DNA of 64,000 bases from Acidimangrovimonas sediminis (lineage in GTDB: Bacteria; Pseudomonadota; Alphaproteobacteria; Rhodobacterales; Rhodobacteraceae): positions 248,001 to 312,000 of the forward strand of contig NZ_PHSN01000001.1 in assembly GCF_002871005.1 (NCBI RefSeq), given 5' to 3'. Under the pieces are notes generated by a model. The model had not been told where the DNA came from. It worked only from the letters and a program-made list of their open reading frames with translations, and searched no databases. The position numbers and the translations under genes are program-made. Numbering within the stretch: the stretch's first letter is position 1; each line of letters starts with the position of its first letter. Shown here in pieces: positions 26,020 to 35,017 of this stretch.

Positions 26020-28065
26020 TCAGAGATCCTTGACCAGGCGCAGCGCGTCGTAGATCGCGGCATGGGTGTTGCGGCTGCTGACCGCATCGCCGATGCGGTA
26101 AAGCTGGAACCCTCCATCGGGGTTGGAGGAGACCTGCTGCGGGCGGCCGGCGATCAGCGCCTCGTAATCGACCTCGCCGAGGTTCGACGACAGCGGCTTG
26201 AGATCGAAATAGAGATCGTCCAGCGGCATCGTGCCGTAGTTCACCACCACCTGGTCGTAGCTCTTGGTGCTGGTGAAATCGCTGTAGTCGGTGCCGATCG
26301 TCGCCACCAGCCGGTTGCCTTCGCGCGTGACGTCCCTGAGGCGGCGGGTGACGGTGAAGGTCACGTCGCGGGACTGCAATTCGCGCATGTAGGGCACGAG
26401 GTTCATCGCCATGATGTCGGGGGCGAACATGCGGTCCGGCGTCATCACCTCGACCGTCGCGCCAGCCTTCGCCGCCACTTCCGCCGCCATCAGCCCGGGG
26501 TGATCGCCGCTCTCGTCGTAGATCAGCACCTCCTGCCCGGGCTTGGCGTCGCCCGAGATCAGATCCCAGGCGCTGATGACGTTCGCCTGGTCATGGCCGC
26601 TTTCGTAGAGCTCGGTGTTGGGCAGGCCCCCGGTCGCGACGATCACCACGTCGGGGGCGAGCGCGGTCACGTCCGCGGCCTCGGCGAAGGTGTTGAAATG
26701 GAAGGTCACGTCGCGCGCGGCGCATTGCGCCATGCGCCAGTCGATGATGCCGATCATCTCGCGCCGCCGCGGGTTCAGCGCGGTCAGGCGGACTTGGCCG
26801 CCAGGGTCGGGCTGGGCCTCGAACACCGTCACCTCGTGGCCGCGCTCGGCGGCGACGCGGGCGGCCTCCAGCCCCGCGGGGCCGGCGCCGACGACGACGA
26901 CCTTCCGGCGGATGGCGGCGGGGGTGATCGTGTGCGGCATCGTCAGCTCGCGCCCCGTGGCGGGGTTGTGGATGCACAGCGCCTCGCCCGCCGCATAGAT
27001 CCGGTCGAGGCAGAAGGTGGCGCCGACGCAGGGACGGATCTCATCCTCGCGGCCCTCGACGACCTTGCGCACGATATGCGGGTCGGCCATGTGGGCGCGG
27101 GTCATGCCCACCATGTCGAGAAGGCCCGAGGCCACGGCGTGGCGCGCGGTGGCGACATCGGGAATGCGCGCGGCATGAAAGGTCGGCAGGCCGGTCGCGG
27201 CACGGACCGAGCCCGCGAAATCGAGGTGGGGGGCGTATTTCATCCCCTGCACGGGGATCACGTCGGTCATCGCCGGGTCGGTATGGATGCGGCCACGGAT
27301 GACGTTCAGGAAATCGACGTGGCCCGAGGCCTTCAGCCGGTTGGCGATCTCCAGACCCTCCTCGGGGTCGATGCCGCGGGCCTCGACCTCGTCGGCGGTG
27401 AAGCGCACGCCGACGAGGAAGTCGTCGCCCACGCGCTTGCGGATCCCGGCGAGGACGTCCAGCACCAGCTTCATCCGGCTGTCCAGCGTCTGGCCGCCGT
27501 AGGGCCCTTCCAGATCGTTGGTCAGCGGCGACCAGAACTGGTCGAGCAGGTGGCCGTAGACCTCCAGCTCCACCCCGTCCATGCCGCCGGCCTTCATCCG
27601 CTCCGTCGCGTCGGCGAAATCGCCGATGATCCGCGCGATATCCCAGTCCTCCGCGCGTTTCGGAAACGCCCGGTGCGCCGGTTCGCGGTGCTTCGAGGAC
27701 GAGACCGAGGGCAGCCAGTCGCCCTTGGACCAGGTCGTGCGCCGGCCGAGGTGGGTGAGCTGGATCATCACCGCGCAGCCGTGTTCGTGGCAGGCGTCGG
27801 TGAGGTTGCGGATATGCGGCACGACCTCGTCGCGGTAGGCGAGGATGTTGTTGAAGACCGGGGGGCTGTCCTTCGACACGGCGGCGGATCCCGCGGTCAT
27901 CGCCAGCGCCACCCCCGCCTTCGCCCGTTCCGCGTGATAGGCGACGTACCGCGCCTTGGGCATCCCGTCCTCGGGGTAGGCGGGTTCATGCGCGGTGGTC
28001 ATGATGCGGTTCTTCAGGGTCAGATGCTTGAGCTGATAGGGCTGCAGCAGGGGATCGTTCGACAT
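26020..28065 (-). CDS. DgcA/StcD-like flavin-dependent N-methyl amine (dimethylglycine/N-methylproline) demethylase
   Basis: A 681-residue protein of the trimethylamine dehydrogenase/2,4-dienoyl-CoA reductase family. An old-yellow-enzyme TIM barrel (residues 1 to about 345, starting MSNDPLLQPYQLKHLTLKNR) binds FMN. An iron-sulfur segment follows, then a pyridine-nucleotide/FAD-like domain with VVVGAGPAGLEAA (about 391-402). The cluster motif reads C346, A349, C352, C364, so the second of the four cysteines is alanine. As far as I recall this is shared by the DgcA/StcD group that demethylates dimethylglycine or N-methylproline. The start at 28065 has a GGAG. It is divergent from a TetR regulator. 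Confidence 0.8.
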   Translation of the reverse strand: MSNDPLLQPYQLKHLTLKNRIMTTAHEPAYPEDGMPKARYVAYHAERAKAGVALAMTAGSAAVSKDSPPVFNNILAYRDEVVPHIRNLTDACHEHGCAVMIQLTHLGRRTTWSKGDWLPSVSSSKHREPAHRAFPKRAEDWDIARIIGDFADATERMKAGGMDGVELEVYGHLLDQFWSPLTNDLEGPYGGQTLDSRMKLVLDVLAGIRKRVGDDFLVGVRFTADEVEARGIDPEEGLEIANRLKASGHVDFLNVIRGRIHTDPAMTDVIPVQGMKYAPHLDFAGSVRAATGLPTFHAARIPDVATARHAVASGLLDMVGMTRAHMADPHIVRKVVEGREDEIRPCVGATFCLDRIYAAGEALCIHNPATGRELTMPHTITPAAIRRKVVVVGAGPAGLEAARVAAERGHEVTVFEAQPDPGGQVRLTALNPRRREMIGIIDWRMAQCAARDVTFHFNTFAEAADVTALAPDVVIVATGGLPNTELYESGHDQANVISAWDLISGDAKPGQEVLIYDESGDHPGLMAAEVAAKAGATVEVMTPDRMFAPDIMAMNLVPYMRELQSRDVTFTVTRRLRDVTREGNRLVATIGTDYSDFTSTKSYDQVVVNYGTMPLDDLYFDLKPLSSNLGEVDYEALIAGRPQQVSSNPDGGFQLYRIGDAVSSRNTHAAIYDALRLVKDL

Positions 28066-28179
28066 GGCGGGGCTCCGGTTGCTGAGCGAACGATTCCGCA
28101 GAATGTTCACTTGTGTCAAGTCCGGGTTCATCGGTGGACATTTTCTTGCCCTGCCGCTGCCCGGCGGCTATGCAGGGGT

Positions 28180-28878
28180 ATGCAGGACGACACCCCACAA
28201 AGCGTCGAGACGAGCGCAGAGAAGACCGGCGCGGAGAAGACCGGCGCGGAGAAAGCCGGCGGCTGGCGCGGCTCGCGCGCGCTCTGGCTCGACGCGGCCC
28301 GTGCGGCCTTTGAGGAGAGCGGGCTCGATGCGGTCAAGATCCAGCCGCTGGCCGCCCGGCTGGGCCTGGCGCGCACCAGCTTCTACTGGTTCTTTGCCGA
28401 TCGTGCGGCCCTTCTCGACGCGCTGCTGGAGCTGTGGGAGGCCGGGAATACCGGCTCGCTGGTGGCGGCGACCGAACGCTATTCCGAGACGGTGCAGGAG
28501 GCGGTGCTCAACCTCATCGGCATCTTCCTCGAGGACGGGCCGTTCGGTGCGGGGTTCGAGAGGGCGGTGCGCGGCTGGGCGCATGGCGACCCGGCGGTGG
28601 CGGCACGGGTAAACGCGGCCGACGCGGCGCGGTTGCGGGCGATCCGGGCGATGTTCGCGCGCTTCGGCTTTGCCGAGGGGGAGGCGGACGTGCGGGCGCG
28701 GACGGTCTATCTCGTGCAGATCGGCTATATCTCGATGCAGGTGGCCGAGACGATGGACCTGCGCATGACCCGGATCCCCGATTACGTGAAGACCTTCACC
28801 GGCGCGGGGCCGGCACCGGCCGAGATGCGGCGCTTCGCGGCGGCGCATGGTGTTCACAACCCGCCTGCGAGTGGGTAA
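28180..28878 (+). CDS. TetR family transcriptional regulator
   Basis: A 232-residue regulator. After a charged N-terminal tail with the five-residue repeat AEKTG-AEKTG-AEKAG (from 15-bp DNA repeats at about 28215-28260) comes a TetR DNA-binding domain (residues about 28-78: ARAAFEESGLDAVKIQPLAARLG, then ARTSFYWFFADRAALLDALL). The ligand domain is unassigned. It is divergent from the DgcA/StcD-like gene 114 bases away and probably controls it. The start ATG at 28180 is the second of two closely spaced ATGs. Confidence 0.88.
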   Translation: MQDDTPQSVETSAEKTGAEKTGAEKAGGWRGSRALWLDAARAAFEESGLDAVKIQPLAARLGLARTSFYWFFADRAALLDALLELWEAGNTGSLVAATERYSETVQEAVLNLIGIFLEDGPFGAGFERAVRGWAHGDPAVAARVNAADAARLRAIRAMFARFGFAEGEADVRARTVYLVQIGYISMQVAETMDLRMTRIPDYVKTFTGAGPAPAEMRRFAAAHGVHNPPASG

Positions 28879-28926
28879 CGAGGGGGGCGAGGTCCCCGCC
28901 GGGGATGCCAGCCGAGAGCCAGCGCC

Positions 28927-30060
28927 ATGCCCCTCCGCCACGCCCCTCCCGCTTTGCCGCAGCGACTGCCGGACTGGCTTGTTGCGGGTCTCGTGACGCT
29001 GGCACTTATTGGCCCCGCGGTGCTGCCCGGGCCGGCGCTGTCGCAAAGCGCTCTGGCGTCGGGGGAGGATGCGCCTGCGGTGACGGCGCCGGTGCCGCAA
29101 CAGAGCGTCCCGCAAAACTCCTCGCAAAGCCCATCGCAAAGTCCATCGCCCGGTGCAATCCCCGGTGCCGATGGCGGCCCCCTCCCGAAAGCCGGGGAGT
29201 CTGCGGTCCGGGGCGGGAGGACCTCGCCGGGGGCGATCCCGGGGGTGGACGGCTTGCGCGGACCCACCGCGGGGCGGGGGGCGGCGGTGCCCGCGCCCGG
29301 TGCGCCTGCCGATACCGCCCGGGCAGGGCCCCACGCCCCCCCCACCGCTGGCCCCGCAGCCCGCGCCGACCTGCCGCGCGACCTGTCGCCCGCGGGGATG
29401 TTCCTGCACGCCGATCGGGTGGTGAAGGCGGTGATGATCCTGCTCGGGCTGGCCAGCCTGGCGACCTGGGTGATCTGGCTTGCGAAGATGGTGGAATTCG
29501 CGGGCGCCCGCCGCGCCCTTGGCCGCGTGGCGCTGGTGCTGGCCACCGCGCGCAGGCTGGACGAGGCGGCGGAGGCGGGCGCCGGGCCGGGGCCTGCCGC
29601 GCTCATGATCGCCGCGGCGGGTGAGGAGGCGGCGCTGTCGGCCGGCGCGCTGGACCGGGCCGGGACCGAGGGGATGAAGGAGCGGGTCGCCTCGGCGCTC
29701 GACCAGATCGAGGCGCATGCGCTCAGGCGTATGCGGCGCGGCACGGGCATCCTCGCGACGATCGGGGCGACGGCGCCGTTCGTCGGGCTGTTCGGGACGG
29801 TCTGGGGCATCATGAACGCCTTCGTGGGCATCAGCCAGGCGCAGACGACCAACCTTGCCGTGGTCGCCCCGGGCATCGCCGAGGCGCTGATGGCCACGGC
29901 CGCGGGGCTGGTGGCGGCGATCCCGGCAGTGGTGATCTACAACCTCTTCACCCGGCGTACGGCGGCCTACCGCGCCGGGCTTCGCGACGTGGCGGCCGGG
30001 ATCGAGCGGCTGGTCAGCCGCGATGCCGATTACCGCCGCCTGCCCGGCCGGGAGGGCTGA
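28927..30060 (+). CDS. exbB: TonB-system energizer ExbB (extended N-terminus)
   Basis: A 377-residue MotA/TolQ/ExbB-family proton channel. A signal-like helix (about 17-39) is followed by an unusually long Gln/Ser/Pro/Gly-rich periplasmic stretch (about 40-155). The ExbB core comes next: helix I VVKAVMILLGLASLATWVIW, a cytoplasmic region with EERVASALDQIEAHALRRM-like helices, then IGATAPFVGLFGTVWGIM and the third helix ALMATAAGLVAAIPAVVIYNLF. It belongs to the longer ExbB type 2 group. ExbD and TonB genes follow with 3-bp spacing and an overlap respectively. Confidence 0.92.
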   Translation: MPLRHAPPALPQRLPDWLVAGLVTLALIGPAVLPGPALSQSALASGEDAPAVTAPVPQQSVPQNSSQSPSQSPSPGAIPGADGGPLPKAGESAVRGGRTSPGAIPGVDGLRGPTAGRGAAVPAPGAPADTARAGPHAPPTAGPAARADLPRDLSPAGMFLHADRVVKAVMILLGLASLATWVIWLAKMVEFAGARRALGRVALVLATARRLDEAAEAGAGPGPAALMIAAAGEEAALSAGALDRAGTEGMKERVASALDQIEAHALRRMRRGTGILATIGATAPFVGLFGTVWGIMNAFVGISQAQTTNLAVVAPGIAEALMATAAGLVAAIPAVVIYNLFTRRTAAYRAGLRDVAAGIERLVSRDADYRRLPGREG

Positions 30061-30063
30061 GCC

Positions 30064-30510
30064 ATGGCGCGGCGCCTCCGCCGGAGGGATGACGACGCGG
30101 GGCTGGCGGAGGAGGCGCATGAGATCAACGTCACCCCCTTCATCGACGTGATCCTGGTGCTTCTGATCGTGTTCATGGTGGCGGCGCCGCTGGCCACCGT
30201 CGATGTGCCGGTCGACCTGCCCGGATCCACCGCGCGGCCTGCGCAGCGTCCTCCCGCGCCGCTTTACCTCACCGCGCAGGCGGACGGGTCGCTGACCCTG
30301 GGCGCGCATTCTGTGACGCCGGGGGCGCTTGGCGCGGCGCTTGACCGGGCCAGCGGCGGAGACCGCGGGACGCGGGTGTTCCTGCGGGCGGACAGGGGGC
30401 TGAGCTATGGCGCGGTGATGGCGGTGATGAACCGGTTGCGCGATGCGGGCTACCTGAAGATCGCGCTGGTCGGGCTGGAGACGGGCGGTGTCGGAGGGCA
30501 GGGCGGGTGA
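30064..30510 (+). CDS. exbD: Biopolymer transport protein ExbD
   Basis: A 148-residue ExbD/TolR-family protein: a short cytoplasmic start, one membrane helix carrying the proton-path aspartate (INVTPFIDVILVLLIVFMVA), and a periplasmic domain with the usual YGAVMAVMNRLRDAGYLKIALV ending. It pairs with ExbB to energise TonB. The stop overlaps the tonB start by four bases. Confidence 0.94.
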   Translation: MARRLRRRDDDAGLAEEAHEINVTPFIDVILVLLIVFMVAAPLATVDVPVDLPGSTARPAQRPPAPLYLTAQADGSLTLGAHSVTPGALGAALDRASGGDRGTRVFLRADRGLSYGAVMAVMNRLRDAGYLKIALVGLETGGVGGQGG

Positions 30511-31433
30511 CGGGCTGGGCTCAGCGGCTGGAGGCAGAGCGCGGCGGCCGGGGCCGATGGGCCGGGGCCGCGCTGGTCGTGGGGCTCGCCTATGCCGGGG
30601 CGGTGGGCTGGGCGCTGGAGGCGCGGCAGAGCCCGTCGCCGCAAGCCGCGGCGCCCGCGGTGATGGTTGACCTATCCCCGGAGGCCAGCGCGGCCGACAG
30701 CGCCGCGATGGCCATGGGGCGCCAGCCGCAGGCCGTGCCGGACACGCCGTCACCCGATAGAGCCGCCCCCGACGCGGCCGTGACGCCACCACGTCCCGCC
30801 ACCGCCCCGGCGCAGGATATTCCCCCGGCGGTGCCAGCGGTCGGCGCGGCGGCGCCTGTCTTGCGGGCATCACCGCCGGGGGCGCAATCGGGGCCACAAT
30901 CTGTGGCGGTGCTCCGGCCGGACCCGCCGCCGCCGGAACCCGCCAACCCCGCAAGACCACCGCCGGCGGCGTCTTCCGCGGCGCCGGACGCCTCGCCGCG
31001 CCCCCATGACCGGCCCGCGGTCTCGCCGGCGCGTAGTCTGCGTGCCAGTCGGAGCGCCAACCGAAGCGCCAGCCAGCGGGCGGCGGCGCCCGTCCGGCAG
31101 GCGGCACGGACGACGGCGCCGCGCTCCTCTGCCGGTCAGGCGGCCTCGTCGCGGGCTCTGGCCGACTGGCACGCCCGGCTCGAGGCGCATCTGATGCGCT
31201 ACAAGCGCTATCCAGCCGGGGCGCGGGCAAGGGGAGAGGCCGGCGTCGTCACCGTCATGTTCCGGCTCGATCCGGCGGGGCAGGTGGTTTCGGTTCGGGT
31301 GATTGGCTCCTCGGGTCATGCGGATCTCGACGCCGCGGTGGTCGCGATGGTGCGCCGCGCCTCGCCCATGCCGGCCCCGCCGCCGGGGGCCGAGCTGGCC
31401 CTGACCGCGCCGATCCGGTTCACGCTGAACTAG
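30507..31433 (+). CDS. tonB: TonB family energy transducer
   Basis: A 308-residue TonB-like protein. One N-terminal membrane helix (about residues 14-32, WAGAALVVGLAYAGAVGW) is followed by a long Pro/Ala/Ser/Arg-rich spacer. The C-terminal TonB domain (about 220-308) has the YKRYPAGARARGEAGVVTV and LDAAVVAMVRRASPMPAPP motifs. It transmits the ExbBD-derived energy to outer-membrane receptors. No receptor gene is adjacent, so the substrate (iron-siderophore, heme, cobalamin) is unknown. The start is a GTG overlapping exbD. Confidence 0.9.
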   Translation: MTGWAQRLEAERGGRGRWAGAALVVGLAYAGAVGWALEARQSPSPQAAAPAVMVDLSPEASAADSAAMAMGRQPQAVPDTPSPDRAAPDAAVTPPRPATAPAQDIPPAVPAVGAAAPVLRASPPGAQSGPQSVAVLRPDPPPPEPANPARPPPAASSAAPDASPRPHDRPAVSPARSLRASRSANRSASQRAAAPVRQAARTTAPRSSAGQAASSRALADWHARLEAHLMRYKRYPAGARARGEAGVVTVMFRLDPAGQVVSVRVIGSSGHADLDAAVVAMVRRASPMPAPPPGAELALTAPIRFTLN

Positions 31434-31688
31434 GGGCCGAACCTGCGCCTGCCGCGTCGGGGAAATGCGGCGGTCCGGCGGCGATCCTCGAATGCCCCGG
31501 CATGGCGTCAATCCAAGGGAAACCCCTGGCGTCGCCGGAAGGCGTGGGTGGGCCGCCCGCATCCGCGTCATCCCCCCTAGGAGGCGCCCCGAACTGGACA
31601 CCGGGCGCGCGGGGCGTCACAGTCGGATCAGGGCCCCGGCACCCGGGTGGCCCGCGAAACGACCAGTCCGATGCCAGGAGTTTTCCGG

Positions 31689-33236
31689 ATGAGACCGAAG
31701 CCCGCCGCGACCGTTCTGATCGCCGCGCTCGCCCTTGCCGCCCCGATGCTTGCGACGCCGCCGCTCCTGACCGCGGCGCGGGCGCAGACCGGGGGAAGCC
31801 AATCTGCGGCGGCGCCCTCCGCCCGTCCGGCCACCCAAGCGGGGGCAACCCGGCTTGAAACCGCGATCTCGGGCTATTTTGGCGATGTGCCCGGGGTCGT
31901 GTCGGTGGTGCCGGACGGCGACCACTACACCCTGACGATCGACCCGGCCCCGCTGATCGCGAAGCTGCCGCCGGACGTCAGCGTGACCCTGCCGAGGCTG
32001 ACGCAGAGGCTGACCGATCTTGGCGGCGGCCTGTGGAAGACCGATATGAATATCAAGGACTTCGACGCCTCGCTGAAGGTCCGCGGCAAGATGGAGCAGT
32101 CGCTGCAGATCGCCGATGTCACCTCGACCGGCAGCTTCGACGAGGCGCTGATGGCCTTCCGCGAGAGCCGCACCGGCCTGCGTGACGTCAAGATGACCTC
32201 GACCACCCACGACAAGGGCGCGCCGGCGACCCGGACCAGCTATGCGCTCGACCGGGTCGAGGCGCGCGCCACCGTCGGGGGCAGCGCCGACAGTGCCGAC
32301 TTCAGCGTCGATCAGAGCTTTTCCGGCCTGACCGAGACGGTCTCGATGGACCCGCCGTTGAAGGCCGACGGCAGCCCGTCGGGCCGGGGCCTGAGCTTCA
32401 CCGCGACCGCCGAGACCGGCCAGCAGAGCATTGACGGCAAGGGGGTGCGCATCGCCGGGATCCTCGGCCTCTACCGCTGGTTCCTTGCCCATCCCTCGGA
32501 CCTCGAGGTCAAGGCGGCGAAGGACGAGCTGGCCGATGCGATTTCGGCCGCGCTGCCGCTCTTCGACGCGGTCAAGGGCACGAGCCGTGCCGACACGGTG
32601 AAGATCCAGACGCCGATCGGGGAATTCGGCATCGATCACCTGGCGGCCGACGTGGACATGGCCGGGGTCGTGCCCGACGGCCGCGTGCGCGAAACCCTCA
32701 CCCTCGACGGCCTGTCGGTGCCCGAGGGGATGATGCCGCCCTGGACCGTGCCGCTGATGCCCGAGAAGGTGGTGCTGGATCTGCGCGGCAGCGGCTTCGA
32801 CCTTGCCGCGCCGGCGAAGATCCTGGTCGAGGCGCTGCGCAGCGGCACCGACCCGGGACGCCCCGAGATGAAGGACAAGCTGGCCGCCGCGATCTTGCCC
32901 GACGGGCATTTCAAGCTTGCCACCTCGGACAGCGCGGTGATCGGCGACGGCTACGCGCTGACGGTCGACGGTAACGCCCTTATCGCGCCCGAGGGCAGCA
33001 CGCCCAGCTTCGATTTCCTCGTGACGGCCAAGGGATACGACACGCTGCTCAAGGCGGTCGACGGGATGCCGGATGAGCTCAAGTCCAAGGCAGTGCCGAT
33101 GCTGATGCTGGCGCGCGGGTTCTCGAAACCCGGCGCGAACGGCGATCTGAACTGGTCGATCCAGTCCTCGCCCGAGGGGCACCTCATGATCAACGGTCAG
33201 GACATGGGGCCGCTGAAGGGGAGGAGCAAGCCATGA
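31689..33236 (+). CDS. Exported protein of unknown function (DUF2125-like)
   Basis: A 515-residue protein with a clear Sec signal peptide (MRPKPAATVLIAALALA, cleavage near ARA-QT at residue 32). The rest is soluble, rich in beta-strand-like stretches and repeated TLDGLSVPEG/ DMAGVVPDG-type segments. It most resembles the alphaproteobacterial DUF2125 periplasmic family, but I am not certain. The start at 31689 has AGGAG upstream; an earlier frame start at 31647 would remove the signal from the N-terminus. The stop overlaps the following GNAT gene (ATGA). Confidence 0.7.
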   Translation: MRPKPAATVLIAALALAAPMLATPPLLTAARAQTGGSQSAAAPSARPATQAGATRLETAISGYFGDVPGVVSVVPDGDHYTLTIDPAPLIAKLPPDVSVTLPRLTQRLTDLGGGLWKTDMNIKDFDASLKVRGKMEQSLQIADVTSTGSFDEALMAFRESRTGLRDVKMTSTTHDKGAPATRTSYALDRVEARATVGGSADSADFSVDQSFSGLTETVSMDPPLKADGSPSGRGLSFTATAETGQQSIDGKGVRIAGILGLYRWFLAHPSDLEVKAAKDELADAISAALPLFDAVKGTSRADTVKIQTPIGEFGIDHLAADVDMAGVVPDGRVRETLTLDGLSVPEGMMPPWTVPLMPEKVVLDLRGSGFDLAAPAKILVEALRSGTDPGRPEMKDKLAAAILPDGHFKLATSDSAVIGDGYALTVDGNALIAPEGSTPSFDFLVTAKGYDTLLKAVDGMPDELKSKAVPMLMLARGFSKPGANGDLNWSIQSSPEGHLMINGQDMGPLKGRSKP

Positions 33237-33724
33237 GCGCGCCGGCCCTTCCCACGGCCGGTGGGGCCACCATCGCCACCGGCGATCCGCTGTCGCCCGC
33301 CGTCGCCGACCTGCTGGCGCGGCACCTGCAGCTGATGCGCGACACCTCGCCGCCCGAGAGCGTGCATGCCCTGGACCCGGCCGCGCTGGCGGGGAAGGGG
33401 ATCCGGTTCTACGTGCTCAGCGACGGGGGCGCGGTGGTCGGGATGGGGGCGCTGAAGGCGCTGACACCCGATCATGCCGAGATCAAGTCGATGCATATCG
33501 CGGCCGAGGCTCGGGGTCGCGGTCACGCCCGGCGCATGGTCGCCCACCTGATCGACGAGGCGCGCACGGCCGGCTTTGCACGGCTGTCGCTGGAAACCGG
33601 GGTGGAGCCCGCCTTCGCCCCGGCCCGCGCGCTCTATGCCGCGGCGGGGTTCGCCGAATGCCCGCCCTTCGCCGATTATGTGGCTGATCCCAACAGCGTG
33701 TTCATGACCCTCACCCTGGGCTGA
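33233..33724 (+). CDS. GNAT family N-acetyltransferase
   Basis: A 163-residue acetyltransferase. The acetyl-CoA motif reads IAAEARGRGHARRMVAHLIDEA, followed by ARLSLETGVEPAFAPARALYAAAGFAEC. The first strand-helix (DLLARHLQLMRDTSPPESVHALD) is found in a widespread small GNAT group of unknown substrate. It overlaps the DUF2125-like gene by four bases. Confidence 0.88.
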   Translation: MSAPALPTAGGATIATGDPLSPAVADLLARHLQLMRDTSPPESVHALDPAALAGKGIRFYVLSDGGAVVGMGALKALTPDHAEIKSMHIAAEARGRGHARRMVAHLIDEARTAGFARLSLETGVEPAFAPARALYAAAGFAECPPFADYVADPNSVFMTLTLG

Positions 33725-33755
33725 CGCCCTGCCTTGCGCCCCATCTCCCCCGCGA

Positions 33756-33776
33756 CGGCGCCCGGCTCGGGCGCCG
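33756..33776. terminator. Hairpin downstream of the GNAT gene
   Basis: A perfect 9-bp stem, CGGCGCCCG - GCT - CGGGCGCCG, lies 32 bases after the GNAT stop codon and 64 bases before the tRNA gene. There is no T-run, so it may be a Rho-independent terminator of weak type or an mRNA-end structure. Confidence 0.5.
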
Positions 33777-33840
33777 CGCTCCGCGTCTGCGCGAGGTTTC
33801 ACTTGAACCCTGCGGCGCGCTCGGGCATCTGGACGGCAGC

Positions 33841-33917
33841 GGCCCCGTAGCTCAACCGGATAGAGCAGGGACCTTCTAAGTCCAAGGTTGGGGGTTCGAG
33901 TCCTCCCGGGGTCGCCA
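33841..33917 (+). tRNA. tRNA-Arg (anticodon TCT)
   Basis: A full cloverleaf can be drawn: acceptor stem GGCCCCG/CGGGGTC with one G-T pair, D-arm GCTC/GAGC, anticodon loop CTTCTAA giving TCT, T-arm GGGGG-TTCGAGT-CCTCC, discriminator G, and an encoded CCA at 33915-33917. It reads AGA codons, which are rare in this GC-rich genome. A tyrosine integrase gene lies 51 bases downstream, so the 3' end of the tRNA is the likely attachment site. Confidence 0.95.
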
Positions 33918-33967
33918 CCTAATTTTTAAGCTGCTGATATTGCTTTATAAAAGTGGTGATTTTGCAG

Positions 33968-35017
33968 TTAGGAACGAGCTTTTTGCATGTTCTGCTCCTG
34001 TTCCACCCCATAAATCGACCGCTTCCGGTTCGCCGCCTCGATGTAATGCTGGACCTCGGAAAGCGTCTCGTGCCCTCCCCAGCTCATCATCGCCAGCGCC
34101 GGCGCGCCACGCTCCGCGAGGTCGGTCAGCCGCGCCTTGCGTAGCCCGTGCGCGCTCCTGCCGGTGAGGCCTGCCTCTCGCGCGCTCTCGGCGATCCAGT
34201 TGTCCACGGCCTTCGCGGAGCGCGGCTTGCCTGCTGCCGTCGTCAAGTAAAGCATGGCGCCTCCTTGCGCCTCGATGCAGGCCATCAGGTGCCGATGGGT
34301 CTCCACGTCCGCGAACGCTGGGAGGGCGCAGCTCCAGGGCACGTGCGCAAGGCCACCCGTCTTCGCCTGGCGGAACGTCAGCACGCCATCCGAGCCGACC
34401 ATTCCGCGATTCAGCGTGACAAGGTCAGAGATCCGACAGCCCGTCCAGAAGGCCAGCTCGACCGCGAGCCGCCGCGGGCTGTCGATCGGCCATTTCTCGC
34501 GAACCTTGGCGATGTCGTCCTTCGTCCAGGCAACGTGGCCCTCGGTTTTCGGCGCCCGCTTGGCCTTGATCGCGATTGACGGGTCGCGCTTGATCAGTCC
34601 GGCATCCTTCGCCCAGGTGCAGAGCTGGCGCCAGGCCTTGAGGCGCTGCCGGGACGGATGCGGTTTGAGCTTCGCCAGATCCGATTCAATATGCCGGTCG
34701 AGCACGCCAGACATCGGCGCGTCACCGTACTTCTCCGAGATCTCGTCAATGTTCCGGCGGATGATGCGGCGGTAGGCGGACGAGAGGCCGAGATATTGTT
34801 CCGACTTCAGGTAGGCCCCACAGGTGGCGGCGATCGAACCGGGCTTGCCCCTGGTCCTCTGCGGCGCGCCCTTCGCGTCCTCCGCGGCCCATGCCGCTAC
34901 GAAATCCGGGTGCGTCTCCGGCAGGGCGGGGAGGCGGGCGCCGGTGACGCGGTGATACCGATAGCGGCCGACCCTGTTGACGCGGGGAAGCTTCACAGGC
35001 CGAATGCCTTGTCGCAC
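33968..35017 (-). CDS. Tyrosine-type site-specific integrase
   Basis: A 349-residue tyrosine recombinase. The catalytic set is visible: Arg195 (TGCRISDLV), Lys219 (QAKTGG), His290 and Arg293 (SAHGLRKAR), His316 (SWGGHETLS) and nucleophile Tyr325 (EVQHYIEAA). The N-terminal half has the SAM-like DNA-binding region. It points toward the tRNA and ends 51 bases from it, the usual placement for an integrase next to its attachment site. The gene overlaps the excisionase-like gene by 25 bases and appears intact. Confidence 0.93.
   Translation of the reverse strand: MRQGIRPVKLPRVNRVGRYRYHRVTGARLPALPETHPDFVAAWAAEDAKGAPQRTRGKPGSIAATCGAYLKSEQYLGLSSAYRRIIRRNIDEISEKYGDAPMSGVLDRHIESDLAKLKPHPSRQRLKAWRQLCTWAKDAGLIKRDPSIAIKAKRAPKTEGHVAWTKDDIAKVREKWPIDSPRRLAVELAFWTGCRISDLVTLNRGMVGSDGVLTFRQAKTGGLAHVPWSCALPAFADVETHRHLMACIEAQGGAMLYLTTAAGKPRSAKAVDNWIAESAREAGLTGRSAHGLRKARLTDLAERGAPALAMMSWGGHETLSEVQHYIEAANRKRSIYGVEQEQNMQKARS

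Noticed and set aside
26062..28179. Upstream extension of the TetR frame to 26062
   Set aside because: It overlaps the DgcA/StcD-like gene on the other strand. The TetR protein starts at 28180.
28168..31230. A 1020-codon open frame on the minus strand
   Set aside because: It runs opposite the TetR, exbB, exbD and tonB genes, with Pro/Arg/His-rich composition typical of antisense frames.
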